DNA of 64,000 bases from Siderastrea radians (taxonomy: Eukaryota > Cnidaria > Anthozoa > Scleractinia > Rhizangiidae). A program made the position numbers and the translations under genes. Shown here piece after piece: positions 12,180 through 25,342 of this stretch. Location: positions 16,391,871 to 16,455,870 of the forward strand of contig OZ024892.1 of the NCBI GenBank assembly GCA_964017195.1. Reading direction: 5' to 3'. Each line of letters begins with the position of its first letter. Position 1 is the first letter of the stretch. The notes beneath the pieces were generated by a model. It was not told where the DNA came from. It saw only the letters and a program-made list of their open reading frames with translations, and searched no databases.

Positions 12180-12545
12180 GTGTATCGCCGGAAACTCAGC
12201 AGCTTAGAATACACCAGTGTGCAAACTTCCACTGTACTTTTTTCAGATATTAAACCAGAATTCGAACCAAACACGAACTCGATATTGTTACTCGACTTTA
12301 AGCAACGACGACGGCAACGTAAAGAAAGACGTCATTTAAAACTGTGTAGCTCGGTTCTTTTATTCTGCCTCGCGATTATTTCAACTCTTTTAATTTGTCT
12401 AATTTGGCGGACGATCCGGGAACTAAATTCGTGGGGACGTCGCTTAAGTCCAGAAGAGAAAGAAAAAGTTACCGTCGTGTGCTCCCGTTCTACCAAAAAC
12501 CTTAAAACTGGTCATTTCACGTTGTTGATTTGCAGAGCGTGGTAA
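12180..12545 (+). other. Open frame with a possible membrane segment
   Basis: A 121-codon frame starting at GTG, not ATG. It has a basic RRRQRKERR stretch followed by a hydrophobic run (LCSSVLLFCLAIISTLLICL) typical of one membrane segment. I do not recognise it. The basic stretch comes from ACGACGACGGCAACG, which recurs inverted at about 12620, suggesting repeat DNA. A chance frame is more likely than a gene. Confidence 0.15.
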
Positions 12546-12799
12546 AGAAGTGTACTTAAATGTATAACGCACTTGCAGATCCATTTTGCTCTTTAAGGCC
12601 TATTGTTTTTTCACGTTCTCGTTGCCGTAGCCGTCGTCGTAACTTAAAATCCTTAATTCTGTCTCTGTGTGACAGTTTAAGCCATTTTGATCTAACGAAC
12701 ATGTTAGTATGAAATGCCAGCTTGATATTTATCCCATTTGGTTTTATCACTTGAGTTCATAAGGTAACTTGACCACCGTAAGGCAATAAGTGCTCAGGT

Positions 12800-15700
12800 A
12801 ATCGACAAGGGAATTTCCGCGTTAGAAAAACACTGGAATCCTGGCACACAGCAATTACAAGCGACGCAGACAATAATGCGAAACAATTACCTAGACAATA
12901 CTCAATTTTATTACGATCTTCTGATTAGCATTTTATTCCCACTAAAGTATTTTTATTGTTTTTATTATAATTTCTCTTTTTAACACTTTTTGCAGTATAT
13001 ATTTTAATGTTCGCGCTTTTTATTCCCCACTTGTCAAAGATTGCAGATTGGCAATCGAAAGCTCGTAAACTTTTAAATTTTTAACCAGAGAACGCTCAAA
13101 ATCTTATTATGAAAAAGATGATATTCGAACGTTAGCCTTTCGTAAGAGCAATTGAAAGGCTAGCGCTCGAAACGTCCGCTTTGAATTTCTCATCAACTCA
13201 GTTGATTATACGAAATGTTCGTGTTTCATTTCCCCAACGATGCACCTACACAGTTTACTTGGAACCTAACCCTTTTAGTTGATATTTATTTGATATGCAT
13301 CACTTTCTAATCAGGAAAGTCTATTTTTTATTCCCCCAAGCTATGTATAGCATCATAATTTCTAAGATATATGTGGTTCTCTTTTCATTAGTTACTGTTC
13401 GTTTATTGCATCCGTTTGGCGGTGAGAATTATCCAGAAAAACAATATTTATAGTGCAATTGCTGTTATGTAATCAGCTCTTATGTAATCGGCTGTTCTTA
13501 AATAAATGACCTTTTTGTGAGCTAAGGTGGGGCTATTCTTTACAGGTGGTACGACCCGAGCATCTTTCGGGGATTTTTTGTCTGAGTTGTCGTTGTTGGT
13601 AAATGTATTTTCAAGAGCACGTGGCTGTCGTTATTCAATTTTTTTTTCTTGTTTTTTTGCAGGGAGGGGAGGTTCCCCGGTTTTTCGAGAACTCAGATAT
13701 ATATCCAGGTAGTACGTGGGGCGATATTCCTGCGATATTGTTCCTTCGGCATGGAAACGAACGCCGGTAAATCATCTATTACACCAAAAATCTATTATGC
13801 CATACACACCTTTACCCACAAATACCGGTATGCCAGCAAAGATAAATCCATTAAGGCCAGGTGAGGAGAAGGCTTGTGGTTAATCCGATTTGGGTACTTG
13901 AAAAAATTTTGTGCACCATAGTAAAGGGCACATGCTCACAGTATGACAATGACTTACTGTGGCAATATTTATTAAAGGGACCCGACTTTTGTGAACTAAA
14001 TTCCAGATATTTGAATGTTTTTACATTACAGTGGAGATAGCCAAATATCAACGTTAACTTTCAGCAACAGATATTATCCAGTCACGTTTGAAAAATTTAA
14101 ACTGTATCTGTGCGAGCATGGAGTAGTTTTAAGGGTTCTGCTGAAAGGATTTTGAAAGAAGGGAACAGCAGTTGCTTTACTTGGTAGTAATTTGCAGGCG
14201 TGTTACAGTTTTGAAGGGTCTGCTTGGACATTCACTGGTCTTTTAAACTCTGATATTGCTATTTCACCTTGGACAGGCAGTTTATATTCTTACAATAGAC
14301 GTAGATTGCTAGCAAGAATTTAATAAAAACGGGGGGCGGGCAAACTAAAGAAACGCCTACGGGATTAAGCTAGCTGTTCTGTTGTGAGATAGGGTATATT
14401 CTGCTTATTTTGAAAAATAGTACACATTTTTCCGATTAAGCTCTGAAATACTTCAGGCATGATTTTAAAAGAGATCTATGAGACCATTTACAGTTGCTAG
14501 TAATCTCTTTCTATACTTATTAATAAACAGAATTTCACCTAGAAGAAAAGAATTTAATAGTGACAGGACACCACTCCTACGGTTTTAACAAAAATCACTT
14601 GCTTTTATTTTGAAACCTCGTATTGTAAAGTTTTGGTAAGTAGTGCTGACAGTAGCAGCTACTAAACGTGTTTCTTTGTTCATTGAAGCTGTGAATTCTT
14701 GACATGTTTTACATGTACAAGTCGGATACAAATCGTTTTTGCTTTTTTGAAGGACCGATACTACTTAGACCTTAAAATCTAAGAAAAGCATCTTAGTTGT
14801 CAGGAATTCCACAAACAAACCTGATTTCGTTTGACCGTTGTTGTTATTTTTTTAATCTCAATTTTAGTGTTTAGATGTTTCCTGGCAACGTAGCTAGCAC
14901 ACATTGTTTTGGCTCGCTAACTCCAAAAATAGGTCGCATTTTGCGAATTTGCCAGCGTTAAATTGGAGCGGATACTGGAACTGTGAGCAGTCTCAAGCAG
15001 GTCCGGCAATAAGGTAAGGGACACCCTCTCCTATCCACCCAGCAGTCTGGCGCTGAAAAAAAATATATGTTAGGCTATAATTCAGCCAAGGTCGAGTTCT
15101 TATTATATTATTCTTTCGGATATTATTCAAAGACTATTCTTATTCTTTCAGATACTGTATTGTCCTGATTGTTTACTAAGGGTAAATATAAGATGTCCCG
15201 TCCCTATTTATACCTCGCTACTTTCAGAGGTAAAGCAGCGTGCTACACTAAGGGCGCTGTTATTAGCCTTGGGAGAAAGCTGACACAAAACTTAAATTCA
15301 AGTCTGATAACATCTTATCTTTTCTTTGGTAAGTTTCACTTCTTACTTGTATAGTATTTGTTTTTCATGTATTTGTCTTTCTTTTTTTTTTTTGGTTGAT
15401 TTCTCTATTTTTAAGAAAAAAAGGATTTTGCATGAAAAGGTTTTCTCGTTTCGAAGGCTTCATGCAGAACTATTTTGAAAATAAAGCAAAGCATGGACCC
15501 AAGCTAAAGAATTTGTCTGCTATACCTCAAACAACATTTGTATACAAATTGTCGTAAGCTCAAGACTTCAAAACTATGGGCACAGAATAAGGTATTTTAT
15601 TTAAGTATCAAGAGTAAGGAAACTTTAAGATTTTCATAAAAACACTTGCTTCGATGCTAAAAGAAAAAAGACTACAGCTTACAGAGGTAAATTGCCAAAC

Positions 15701-16300
15701 AGTTTTATTTCTCACACACAAGGACTAGAAAAAAAAAAGCTCGTGGAATTCTCAAATCGAGTCAGAAGAATGCTTCATTTCACAAATTTCGGAACTGTGC
15801 TTTTGCTCCGTATTATCTTGATGACAAAATACAACTAGTTAATCCTTAGGCTCGACTACTTAGCAAACATTCATCACATTAGAACTGGTTAACTGCTAGA
15901 CGAAAAGTTCTATTACACTCCTAAAACGGTCAAAATATGATACGTAAAAAAAATCATGTATTTGAAGTGTCGGCCGGTAAATTATTTACAGAGAGTGAGA
16001 AATGTTTTCGCAGTTTTTCAGCAAGTTTACTTTGCGAACCAAAATCTTGGCTACCCCTAAAACAAGAGTTCAAACATCAAAAAAATTAAACAAACGGGAC
16101 AGAGACGGAGCCATTTAGCCGTTTTTTCGAAATAATACTTCTTGTGTTAGTGTTCGAGATTTTCAGATTCACTCAGTAAACCCGAGAAATGAAGAAACAA
16201 ACATGTTTAGCGTACTATAGTAATACTAAACATACTGAGGTATATTAAATTAAACTCAACCATATGCATTTTATATTATACTTACAGACTTTATTTTGAC
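12800..16300. other. Gene-free AT-rich stretch
   Basis: No coding frame or known element that I can support. At 13120-13180 two oppositely oriented, degenerate hammerhead-like cores lie back to back (GAACGTTAGCC.. and ..GGCTAGCGCTCGAAACG). Confidence 0.5.
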
Positions 16301-16305
16301 GTGAG

Positions 16306-19300
16306 ATGGAATTATTCCTGTTGTTCACTGTTTTTGGTGCAGTCACGAGTCAGAGCAGTAAGTATCTTATCTGTAAAATTTTAAAGAAGCTTCAATGTAT
16401 CGTTATATTATCCAAATAGCCATTTAAAATGCCGATTGGTAAAACGAAAATAAAAACAGATCCAAAATAATTCCTTAGCAACGACCAACGTGAACCCTAA
16501 GTTGATAATAGAGATTATTAAAAACTGGACTAGGGACATTGGATTTCTAGCATTTTGACTGGCTAATCGGAGATAGGTTATCGGCTCATAACTCTGCTGT
16601 GACCAAATATGGCCAATGAACGCTCAACAACAAAGTGAGCTGAAAGTTTTTTCTCCGCGAGCAACCCGACGACAAGAATGGACGAGACAAACATCACTTT
16701 GCAGATAAGTTAAATTAAGGAGAAATTACAACTGAACGTCACTAAGGCGCAAATCTAAATTGTTTCGGAGTGCTTGATTTCTTAGGACGACAAGAAACTG
16801 TGTAGAAATAGAAGTTTAAGCATTTAGAGCTGCGTTCATAATTTCTTTCACCGTCACAAAACACACCACCAGAGAGAGCGACACATTTTGGCTATACCAT
16901 ATACCACGCAAAATTGACACTGGTTTACCTGCACATAATGTAGCTCTGTGTTAGTCCGGCTCCACATGATGTTCAAATACAAATCGGATGCCATGTAAAA
17001 TAAGTTGAAACGCTTTCCCAGTTGTCTGAGTGTTGCTTTTACCATTCCGTCCGCGGCCTCTAAACTGAGAGCAACTGCGTTTTGTGGTTTGCGTCAAAAA
17101 AAGTAAGATGGCGAATTTTAATGTTCCTCGCTTCAGCTATATTGCGCGAACGGATAACAAAGATGTTCATTTCAACTCTCGCAGCTACAGTGGTGAGATC
17201 GTTTAGCTTCAATCCGCTTTGAACGATGATTACAAAAATTTTTCAGCCAATAATTGGAAGACTTTTTTCCAAAACTTGTGCTAGTTCCTTTCAATTCAGA
17301 GCAGTTTCATTGATTCATTCAACCTTGCAAAGAAACACTGCAACACATCGCAACATTTTGGCGCCTTTTCCGTTCAGTCATGTGATCGATTCTTGCCCTT
17401 TTTATCTGTCTCACATTTTTTCTTTCTTTCTTGATTTTATAGCAGTTAGCAGTTGAGAGTTTTAAATAAAACAAATATACTACTCGGGCTTGATGTATAT
17501 CAAATGTTTTTAACCAACTCGGCGTGTTATTTATCATTTGATATCGAACGCGCCCTCGAAGAATAATGGTAATAATAATATATTTACAAAAAACTAAGTA
17601 CCTTAAATCTGTTAAATACAGGGTTGTGATTATCATTCCGTTTGGAATCTTCGTATTACTATGCTAGTCCAAAGGTGACAAAATATCAAGTTCACCATTT
17701 TTTCATGTCAAGACACATTTTTCTACATCAATTATTTTATAATCATACCATTTTGTCACATATTTATGTCAAGACATTTTTCCTTGACAATGGATTTTTT
17801 TTCTGTTTCAAGCGATTATTTTCTCAAATCAAATAGCTATTAATTTTGTCAATATGGTTGTACACATTTTTATACATCAAGAAAGCCTGGAGACGAGCTT
17901 TCGATCAACCGAAGAGGAGTCTGGGAACTAGCAGTAAGTGAAACAGCATGGTGACGGCCAGCAATCGTTTCTTTATTCACAACGCAGAAGAGTTTTCCAA
18001 AGAATCTTGCCTGTGCTCCGTCAGTGCACCACACGCCTTGAGCCGCATGATGAAAACCAAACTGAGTTCTTATTGCAAAGTGTACACCCTGAAGAAAAAG
18101 CTACGTACATTGCATAACTGAAGCACTGAAGCTTGCTCTGATGTCGTATGATATTGCAAGGTCACTGTAAATGTAAATGCACGTCCTGATCAACCGGCTC
18201 TCAGATACGATTAAGCGCAACTTACTAACGCCATAAGGCGAATCTTGGAAAGACTGGAAGGCCTCCACTGCGATAATAATGAGGACAGTGATTATGAGGA
18301 CAGGACAACAAGTACAAACGCTGATATCTTATCGCTGGTATCTTATCGTAGTGGAGGCCTTCCAATCTTTTCGAGTCTTTCCAAGATTCGCGGAGTAATC
18401 ATCTTATGGCGTTAATAAGTTGCTCTAAGGCCAGCGACACGCTCATCGCGGCGAATTTGATCGATTGCCGGCGATTTTCGCAGAGAGCAGCGAATTTTGA
18501 TCGATATCTGACATGTCAGATACTGGCGAGTAAAATCGCTATAAAAATCGCCCTCTCGGGAACGGGCACTCTTGGCGATTTTCACTGGTGATCAAAATTC
18601 GCCGCGAAGCGTGTATGAAATCGCTTAGTGTGTCGCTAACTCGAGTCGTATCTGTGAGGTCGTTGATGTTTCGCAGGTTATGCATTGATACATTACACGT
18701 ACATGTAGCTTTCCTTCATAGCGTCGTACTCTTTGCCATCAGAACTCAGATTGGTTGCCATCACGCACCTTAAGGCATGTGGTGCACTGACGAGGAATAG
18801 ACAAGATTCTTTGGGAAACTCTTCTGTTAGAAATAAAGAATTCATTCTGGCCTAGCCCTGTTGCGAGTGCACCGCCATGTTGTGTCACTTACAGCTAGTT
18901 CCCAGACTCCTCTTCGGTTGATCGAAAGCTCGTCTCCAGGCTTTCTTGATGTATAAAAATGTGTACAACCAAATGTGATAAGATTAATTATTTATTTGAT
19001 TTAAGAAAATAATCGACCCAATAATCGCTTGATAGAGAAAAAATTCTATTGACAAGAAAAAATTGTTTTGATATAAATATATGACAAAATGGTATGATTA
19101 TTAAAGAATTGATGTATAAAATGTGCCTTGACATGAAAGAATGATAAACTTGATATTTTGTCACCTTTGGACTAGCATATATTATAATGTCACAACAATG
19201 ATGTTAGGTCAAAGGAGGAGCATAAAATACGGCACCATACGCCACTCATTTTATAGTAAGTGAGTAAGTAAAACCTTTAATTAGAGCTAGACACGATGGT

Positions 19301-20844
19301 AATTAAAGCATAAGGCTCGTGTATAATTAAAAAATACAGGTAAAATAAAAGTACAATTTTATATACAATTTAAGACATTACTAGTTAAAGATAGATGGAA
19401 ATTAAAAAGTAAGATAAAAATAGAACGTAGACCTTTCATTTAATTCTTAACGAAGTTTAGGTGGTAATATCACTGTTTTCATCATTTTCTTTTTGCTGTT
19501 TTCAGTACCTCACAAGGAATTTGGTTACGGTGAAACTACAGAGGATGGTAAGCGAGATTTGCCGAATTGTGTCCACCTCCCTCTCCCTTAAATGTTTTGT
19601 GAAACAAATTTTCAAAGCTAATAAAGCTAAAACGTTTGATTAATATGTACTCATTGCTAAGACGAATACCTTTTTATAGGAAATAACCGCACGTGTTAAT
19701 TAATTCAAAATGAAGAAAATTAACGCGATTAACACAAAGAGACAGTTTGTGGTCACAACTGGGACAAGTTAATTTAAGACTTAAGTAAAATCCGAACAAA
19801 ACAGATCTACAAGTGTGTAAGGCAATTTCTTTACAGACAATATGCGTTAATTTCTGCCTAAATGAAGGTAAGCTATTGTTTTCTAGGTGTCAAGAATGTC
19901 TGGGCTAGATTTAGAATTTGGGATTAAGATAATGGAAATAAAGGTCCCGGAAATTAACGCTCACAAAAATTAACTCGACATTGATGAACGCGAATTTTAA
20001 CAATTTGCATTAATTTCATGGAGCGTTAACTCCTATAATAAGGTACTTTTTACACATCGCCGAAAAAACGCTTTCAAATTGAGCAGAGAGACAGAAAGAC
20101 GAAAAGTATTGTTTATCAGTAGCAGGAAACTACGCCAGCTCTACAAGTGAAGTTATACCTGATTACATGTATTTCACAGCAAAATTTCCTACAGATCCTT
20201 TTGATAAACATTATAGGGTAAAATTTGTGGCTTGCTTGTATTGCCCGTCTGCTCAATTTTGAGATTTTGTCAGTTTTCACCCGTATAAATAGATGTAGCT
20301 CTGCATCCTGATATTCTCCCAACAATAATTTAAAAATCTTACAGGGATGTCTACAGTGTATCGCTGGCACTTTAGGTAAACAAAGGTTCACAAATAATAA
20401 AATAAATAAATGTAGACGTTCTTACCGCTAATTTTGTATTTGACGCGATTTATTGGCAACCAGAATTTGCGTTGTATAATTCGTGCACGGTCGCCTTGAA
20501 TTTACACCACAGGGAAGCCAAAGCTTCAAAGTATCATGATAATCGTTACCCGTGTTTCAGTGCCTTTGTAGCCTATTAATTCTTCCTAAGAGGGAGTCTC
20601 GCGCAATAGCTGAAACCCATTAATCTAGACTTCAGTTTCCGACGAGCCTGAAACCATAAACTTTGAAATGGGACGGAGAAACCGTTTTCGCTCTGAGGCA
20701 AATCTAATTCAAAACGAGTAAAAAGACACTAAAACACAGGTAAATAGACTTCTCTTTATTAAATTATGATTGTAGCTATTAAGCGCTCGGGTTTCCTGTG
20801 TTTACTTACCAGATTTCTTTTTGAACTGCACTCTACGATCGCAA

Positions 20845-20901
<57 letters not shown>

Positions 20902-21178
20902 GTCAAGGAAGACTTTATTGTAAATGTGTCTTTTTCATAGAAAACATTTGCGAGCCAACTGGCCTAGGCAATTATACTATTGTGCACAAAAGCAGTAAAA
21001 AAAGTAATGAAATAACAAATGAAATTTATACTAAGATAATAACAAAATGTATGATACAAAAAGTGTCTTATCTAGAATTAATGTTCGTGTACATAATGAA
21101 GTTAACGACTATCATTGCGACGTGAACCTTTTCACAATTTATTATTATTATTAGTAGTAGTAGTAGTAGTAGTAGTAG

Positions 21179-21235
<57 letters not shown>

Positions 21236-24200
21236 CTGTTGATTAATGACTGATTCTATATTTCACTTTAGTGCTGGGCCCACCAGACTGGCACAAGGAA
21301 TGGGAAGATTGTGGTGGTGATCACCAGTCCCCAATAGATATCAAAACAAGCAAAGTGAAGGGTAGAAGCCACAGTCCTCTGAAAATCACGTTCGAGAACC
21401 GAAAAGGCCTGGTGACTGGAAGCCTTGAGAACACGGGCCACAGTCCTACACTTACGATTGACAAATCGCACGGAGGAGCCGAACTGACAGGGGGTCCTTT
21501 GGGGGATACCAAGTATACACTCAACCAGTTTCATGTTCATTTTGGTTGTAAAAATGACCGCGGGAGTGAGCACTCTCTTAACAGGAAGTTTTTTTCTGGC
21601 GAGGTAAATGTGTAACAACCGGTCTTAAAAGCAAGTGGCTTTTTACTGTTCAGTTCAGCTCTCTATCCCAATTTTTAGACGTGTCCAGTTTCCTGGGGAT
21701 ATCGAGATAGCGATAACTAAGAGAATAACTTAGCAGCCTCGCGGATTACTAGACGCTATTAAGTTGCCATCCTTCGAGATTACTCGCAATGTTTTACAAT
21801 CCGTGAGGCTTTTAATAGGATACACCTGGGTCGGTTATGCTGAAACATGTCAAACTCATTTCGGGCGTAGCATATGATCAACTACGGCTAATTCTCGTCT
21901 ACGTTCTTGTTTTGTTCCAAGATTCACATGGTGTTTAAAGGTCCTTCAGAGAAACTAGCTGTCGTAGCCATCTGGATTAAGGTACATTATCCTATTATAG
22001 AATCTGGTTGTCAAGCGTAAAACTGTCCCTTATTCTCTAAGAAAATGCAATATAAACTGGTAAATGCAACAATGTTTTAAAGTTTAAACCAACAACGTTT
22101 TCCTCCATGTCAAAGTCATGAAATTAAAGCGAAATATACAATCAAAATAGACAAACCAGTTTATCGCTTTTGTTGTTTTGCCCTCACATCAGGGTCATGT
22201 TTCCTTTTTTTCCATCCTTAACTGAAATACAGCCCTTGTCTCTGTGAAAAGAGATTGTGAAGTTGCCTTATGTTTCTGAAAAGGCTTTGTCCTTAATTTC
22301 TGTCTAGCGTTTTCAAAGGGGCTCTTGATTGGGCAAAGAGGGCAATCCTAAAATAGTCTAACTGAAGTTTTATTTTTTACTCAACATTACACTGACAAAT
22401 TTACAAATGAGGTAAATAGAATGTGGGCATTTTTTGTGTACTCGTCTACTTTTGACATAAATTTATAGATTGAATTGGCTGCAAAACATGAAACAGTTTT
22501 GTCTTTTTTACTTTGGTACTGCAGATGCTCTAGATGTGACATTTTGGGTAGATTTATTTCCAGTATACGCGAATAGTCGTCGTATTTGCTCTTGTGACTG
22601 AATTTTTGTTTCTTTACATGGCTATAAAACAATAAGAACTCGCAAGGGAAAATGAGACGACTACAAGACACATATGTTAAAAATAAATCCACTCAAAGTG
22701 TTGAATGTATATCATTAGATCGACATGTAGCATCTTTAGCATTTTTCGAAGCTATTGTTTGAAAAGAATTATTTTTAAGGTGAAATATTATGAGAGTGCA
22801 TGTTACTCTTGGCCAAAATGAATATAAAATACGTTTGACTTTAAGGACAGTCGTTCAAGGGAAAACATAATATTATAGATAGACTGGAAACACGATCATT
22901 CCATAACTGTAAACTTTTTTCTGCTTTAGGCCCCAAGAAGAGGAAACCGGATATTTGGAAAATTTGCAAATTTGCTGCGCAACATCATTGATGATGGTAG
23001 GTATTAAGCTTGCAACAAAGTCAGAAATAAGCTTTTCTGTGTGCATGTACACACAAGAGTTAATAAGAAAATGTTTTTCTCACTCCACTTTGTCATTCAC
23101 GTTTTGGCAAGCTAACTCAGTTTCCTTAGATGCATACTTGAATATACCAAATGATATTGCCTTTTAAACCCAACCTTTTTCTTCAACCAAATTGGGAATA
23201 ATTGTTCCCTGTCAGTGCGGAATTTTGAAGTGATATTTCACTGAAGAAAACGGTTTTGACAATAATTAAATCCTGATAGATGACCCTTCTTGCGTTACTG
23301 TGTTTTTTTGACAACGTGACTGTTTGGCGGTGTCCTACTGAGCTAAAAGAGATGACAAATATGAGATAATAGAGGTGTTACACCCATGGACAAGAAAAAG
23401 GCGGTTTAGGGATATAAAGGTATGAAGAATGGATTATCGATGGTTACTACAAGGTTCGTTTTACAGGGAAGACCTACGAAGTGGAAAAGAAACATGGCAT
23501 TCGTCTGATGGATCTGCTTCCCAAAGGTTGCAGCAAAGGCGGCGATAACGGTGGTAATGGAAATGGCAATGGCAATGGCAATGGCAATGGCAATGGCAAT
23601 GGTAATGGCAATGGCAATGGCAATGGCAATGGCAATGGTAATGGCAATGGCAATGGTAACGGCAATGGGAATGGCAATGGCAATAATGGCAATGGTAATG
23701 GCAATGGTAATGGCAATGGTAATGGCAATGGTAATGGCAATGGCAATGGTAATGGCAATGGCAATGGCAATGGCAATGGCAATGGCAATGGCAATGGCAA
23801 TGGTAATGGTAATGGCAATGGCAATAATGGTAACAACAAAAAAGATCATAACAGCGTCACCTTAAATTGCTACTACACTTACAAAGGTTCCCTTACCACG
23901 CCTGAATGCTCTGAAACGGTGACTTGGATGATCTTAAAACAGACACTTCCAGCATCTAACAACCAGGTTTGGAAGAAAACAATACTTTAATTTGTATATC
24001 ATCATCATCATCATCATCATCATAACAATCATTATCATAATCATAATAACGATAATGTTATTAAATGGAGAGGTAATTAACAATTTGGCAGTTACGGAGG
24101 TAAAAACGCTGCGTATGAGTGAAAAAAGAAGAACTTTTTAACCTCTTGCCGTCGTTTCGGTTTTTTGAGCGTGTGCGTTTGTTTGTTTGTTTGTTTTCAA

Positions 24201-25132
24201 ATCAACTTCATTGAAGCTACTGAAGCTAAACTGAAGTGTTTATAAACGATCGATTTGCCAAATGTTTGATATACAATCTAATTAACAAGATCAGTAGAAC
24301 GAAATGAAACAAAACAAGGAAGAGGCATCTAAAGGATGATTTCCATGAAGGATATAAGCTCAAATCAGTCAAGCACAAGTTAAGAAGAAAAGACACACCT
24401 CTTCTTCTTAAGTTGTCTTAGGTGTAAGAACTGGTACGCACCACAGCAGAAGTATTTAAACTAAAGCCTCTACTAAATTTTGCCTAATGAATTTATTCAT
24501 GACCAGGTATACCCGCGAACTAAACTTGACTATAGTAATTGGATCCTAGGTATATACTGTGATTTTCATCTAACCGTGGCCACGTCACGAAACAACGTAT
24601 CCTAATTTGGTATTGGTGTGTTTTGTCATCAAGCATGTAAGTTTGAATCGGCGTTCGTAACGATCGACGAGAAGCGAGCATTTTTTTGCACACGTGTTTT
24701 CCAATCTGTTATATTCACTCAAATGCTTGAAAATATTTAAGCTAACGATTCAAACTAAGCGTCAAACATCACGTAACGATCGGTTTAACTTCAAATCTTT
24801 GAAGACAAAACTTGCAACTTACATTAGACACCCAATTAAATCATTTATTTCGTCACCAGTGTCAAGCTTAAAAGAAAACGATGGTAAGGTCTTTCAAAAA
24901 AACAAACGGAAGAATGAAAAGTCGAATTTTTCCAGTGGTGAAAACGGAGATAAATAAGAAAAAACGTAAAAATGATCTTTTTGTTTTGGATGTTGCTTTT
25001 CAGCTTGCCAAGTTCAGAAAACTGAAAGCTGACTACGGTAAAAAACCTGGTCGTATGTGTGACAACAACAGACCCATCCAACCACTGAACGACCGTACAG
25101 TTTACTTCGTCAGACGGCGACGAAACGACTGA
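16306..25132 (+). CDS. Secreted alpha-carbonic anhydrase with Gly-Asn repeat insert
   Basis: Predicted zinc enzyme hydrating CO2 to bicarbonate, secreted, plausibly serving calcification. Exons: 16306-16357, 19506-19547, 21272-21603, 21922-21981, 22930-22996, 23467-23966, 25004-25132. All have GT/AG borders and consistent phases, giving 393 residues. Exon 1 encodes a signal peptide ([15 protein letters not shown]). Alpha-CA marks: QSPIDI at about 50, proton-shuttle His in NTGH (88), zinc ligands in QFHVHF (119, 121) and IHMVF (144), SEH (130-132) and SLTTP (326-330). Cys45 and Cys332 fit the usual secreted-CA disulfide. Residues about 211-308 are Gly-Asn repeats between LLPKG and VTLNCYYTY, splitting the domain as in mollusc nacrein. 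The tail ends RRRRND with no GPI signal. A 5' untranslated exon is possible: an AG acceptor lies 18 bases upstream of the ATG. Confidence 0.93.
16513..17572 (+). repeat. Dispersed repeat family, copy 2
   Basis: Second copy of the 6064-7445 repeat, shorter through internal deletions. It sits in intron 1 of the carbonic anhydrase gene. The same self-complementary 3' end is present (17470-17572) but eroded. Confidence 0.75.
17662..19177. mobile_element. 1.5-kb inverted-repeat element in intron 1
   Basis: Long terminal inverted repeats begin TGCTAGTCCAAAGGTGAC at both ends, with TA just outside each end (17660-17661, 19178-19179), as for Tc1/mariner-type insertion. The arms remain complementary for several hundred bases, including AGACGAGCTTTCGATCAACC (about 17891 and inverted near 18930). 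An inner inverted repeat (AGGCCTCCACT.. at 18258 and 18343) and a third nested pair (GCGGCGAATTT..AAATTCGCCGC, 18448-18604) occupy the centre. No transposase. Confidence 0.8.
20847..20902. repeat. (TTA)n microsatellite
   Basis: About 18 units in intron 2; the apparent poly-Tyr open frame is an artefact. Confidence 0.95.
21140..21232. repeat. Compound (TTA)n/(GTA)n microsatellite
   Basis: TTA units, then about nine GTA units, then TTA again, ending 39 bases before exon 3 of the carbonic anhydrase gene. Confidence 0.95.
23548..23838 (+). repeat. In-frame (AATGGC)n repeat encoding Gly-Asn
   Basis: About 48 hexanucleotide units, AATGGC with AATGGT/AACGGC/AATGGG variants, encode (Asn-Gly)n inside exon 6. 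Occasional NN pairs interrupt the strict alternation. Because the unit is six bases, several other frames stay open (Met-Ala, Ala-Ile, Leu-Pro); only the Gly-Asn frame joins carbonic anhydrase sequence on both sides with correct splice phases. Confidence 0.95.
23997..24026. repeat. (ATC)n microsatellite
   Basis: About nine ATC units just after the donor site of exon 6. Confidence 0.9.
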
Positions 25133-25336
25133 ACTGGAAAAACATCCAGTTCCAACAATGAGGGCCGACATCCGACGCACAACAAGAAATAATGATTAAT
25201 TACGTAATTTACAGCCGATTTTATTGTTAGGTGCAGACTGACCCTTCAAACATTATTCGCTTGTCATCATTCATGGACATGTTTCGATTAAATGAGGAGT
25301 CGCCAAGCACTACATTGAACTTCCGTAAGCCTGAGA

Positions 25337-25342
25337 AATAAA
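25337..25342 (+). terminator. Likely polyadenylation signal of the carbonic anhydrase gene
   Basis: AATAAA about 205 bases after the stop codon, followed by a T-rich run. It is the first such hexamer downstream. Confidence 0.45.

Noticed and set aside
20766..21125. Open frame with a poly-Tyr run
   Set aside because: Translation of a TTA microsatellite inside intron 2.
21268..21618. 116-codon minus-strand frame opposite carbonic anhydrase exon 3
   Set aside because: Antisense shadow of a strongly supported exon.
23406..23865. Long open frames of Met-Ala, Ala-Ile and Leu-Pro repeats on both strands
   Set aside because: They are other readings of the same hexanucleotide array; only the Gly-Asn frame joins carbonic anhydrase sequence with correct splice phase.
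24694..24957. 87-codon frame just before the last carbonic anhydrase exon
   Set aside because: Lies in intron 6, different frame, low-complexity Lys/Asn composition.
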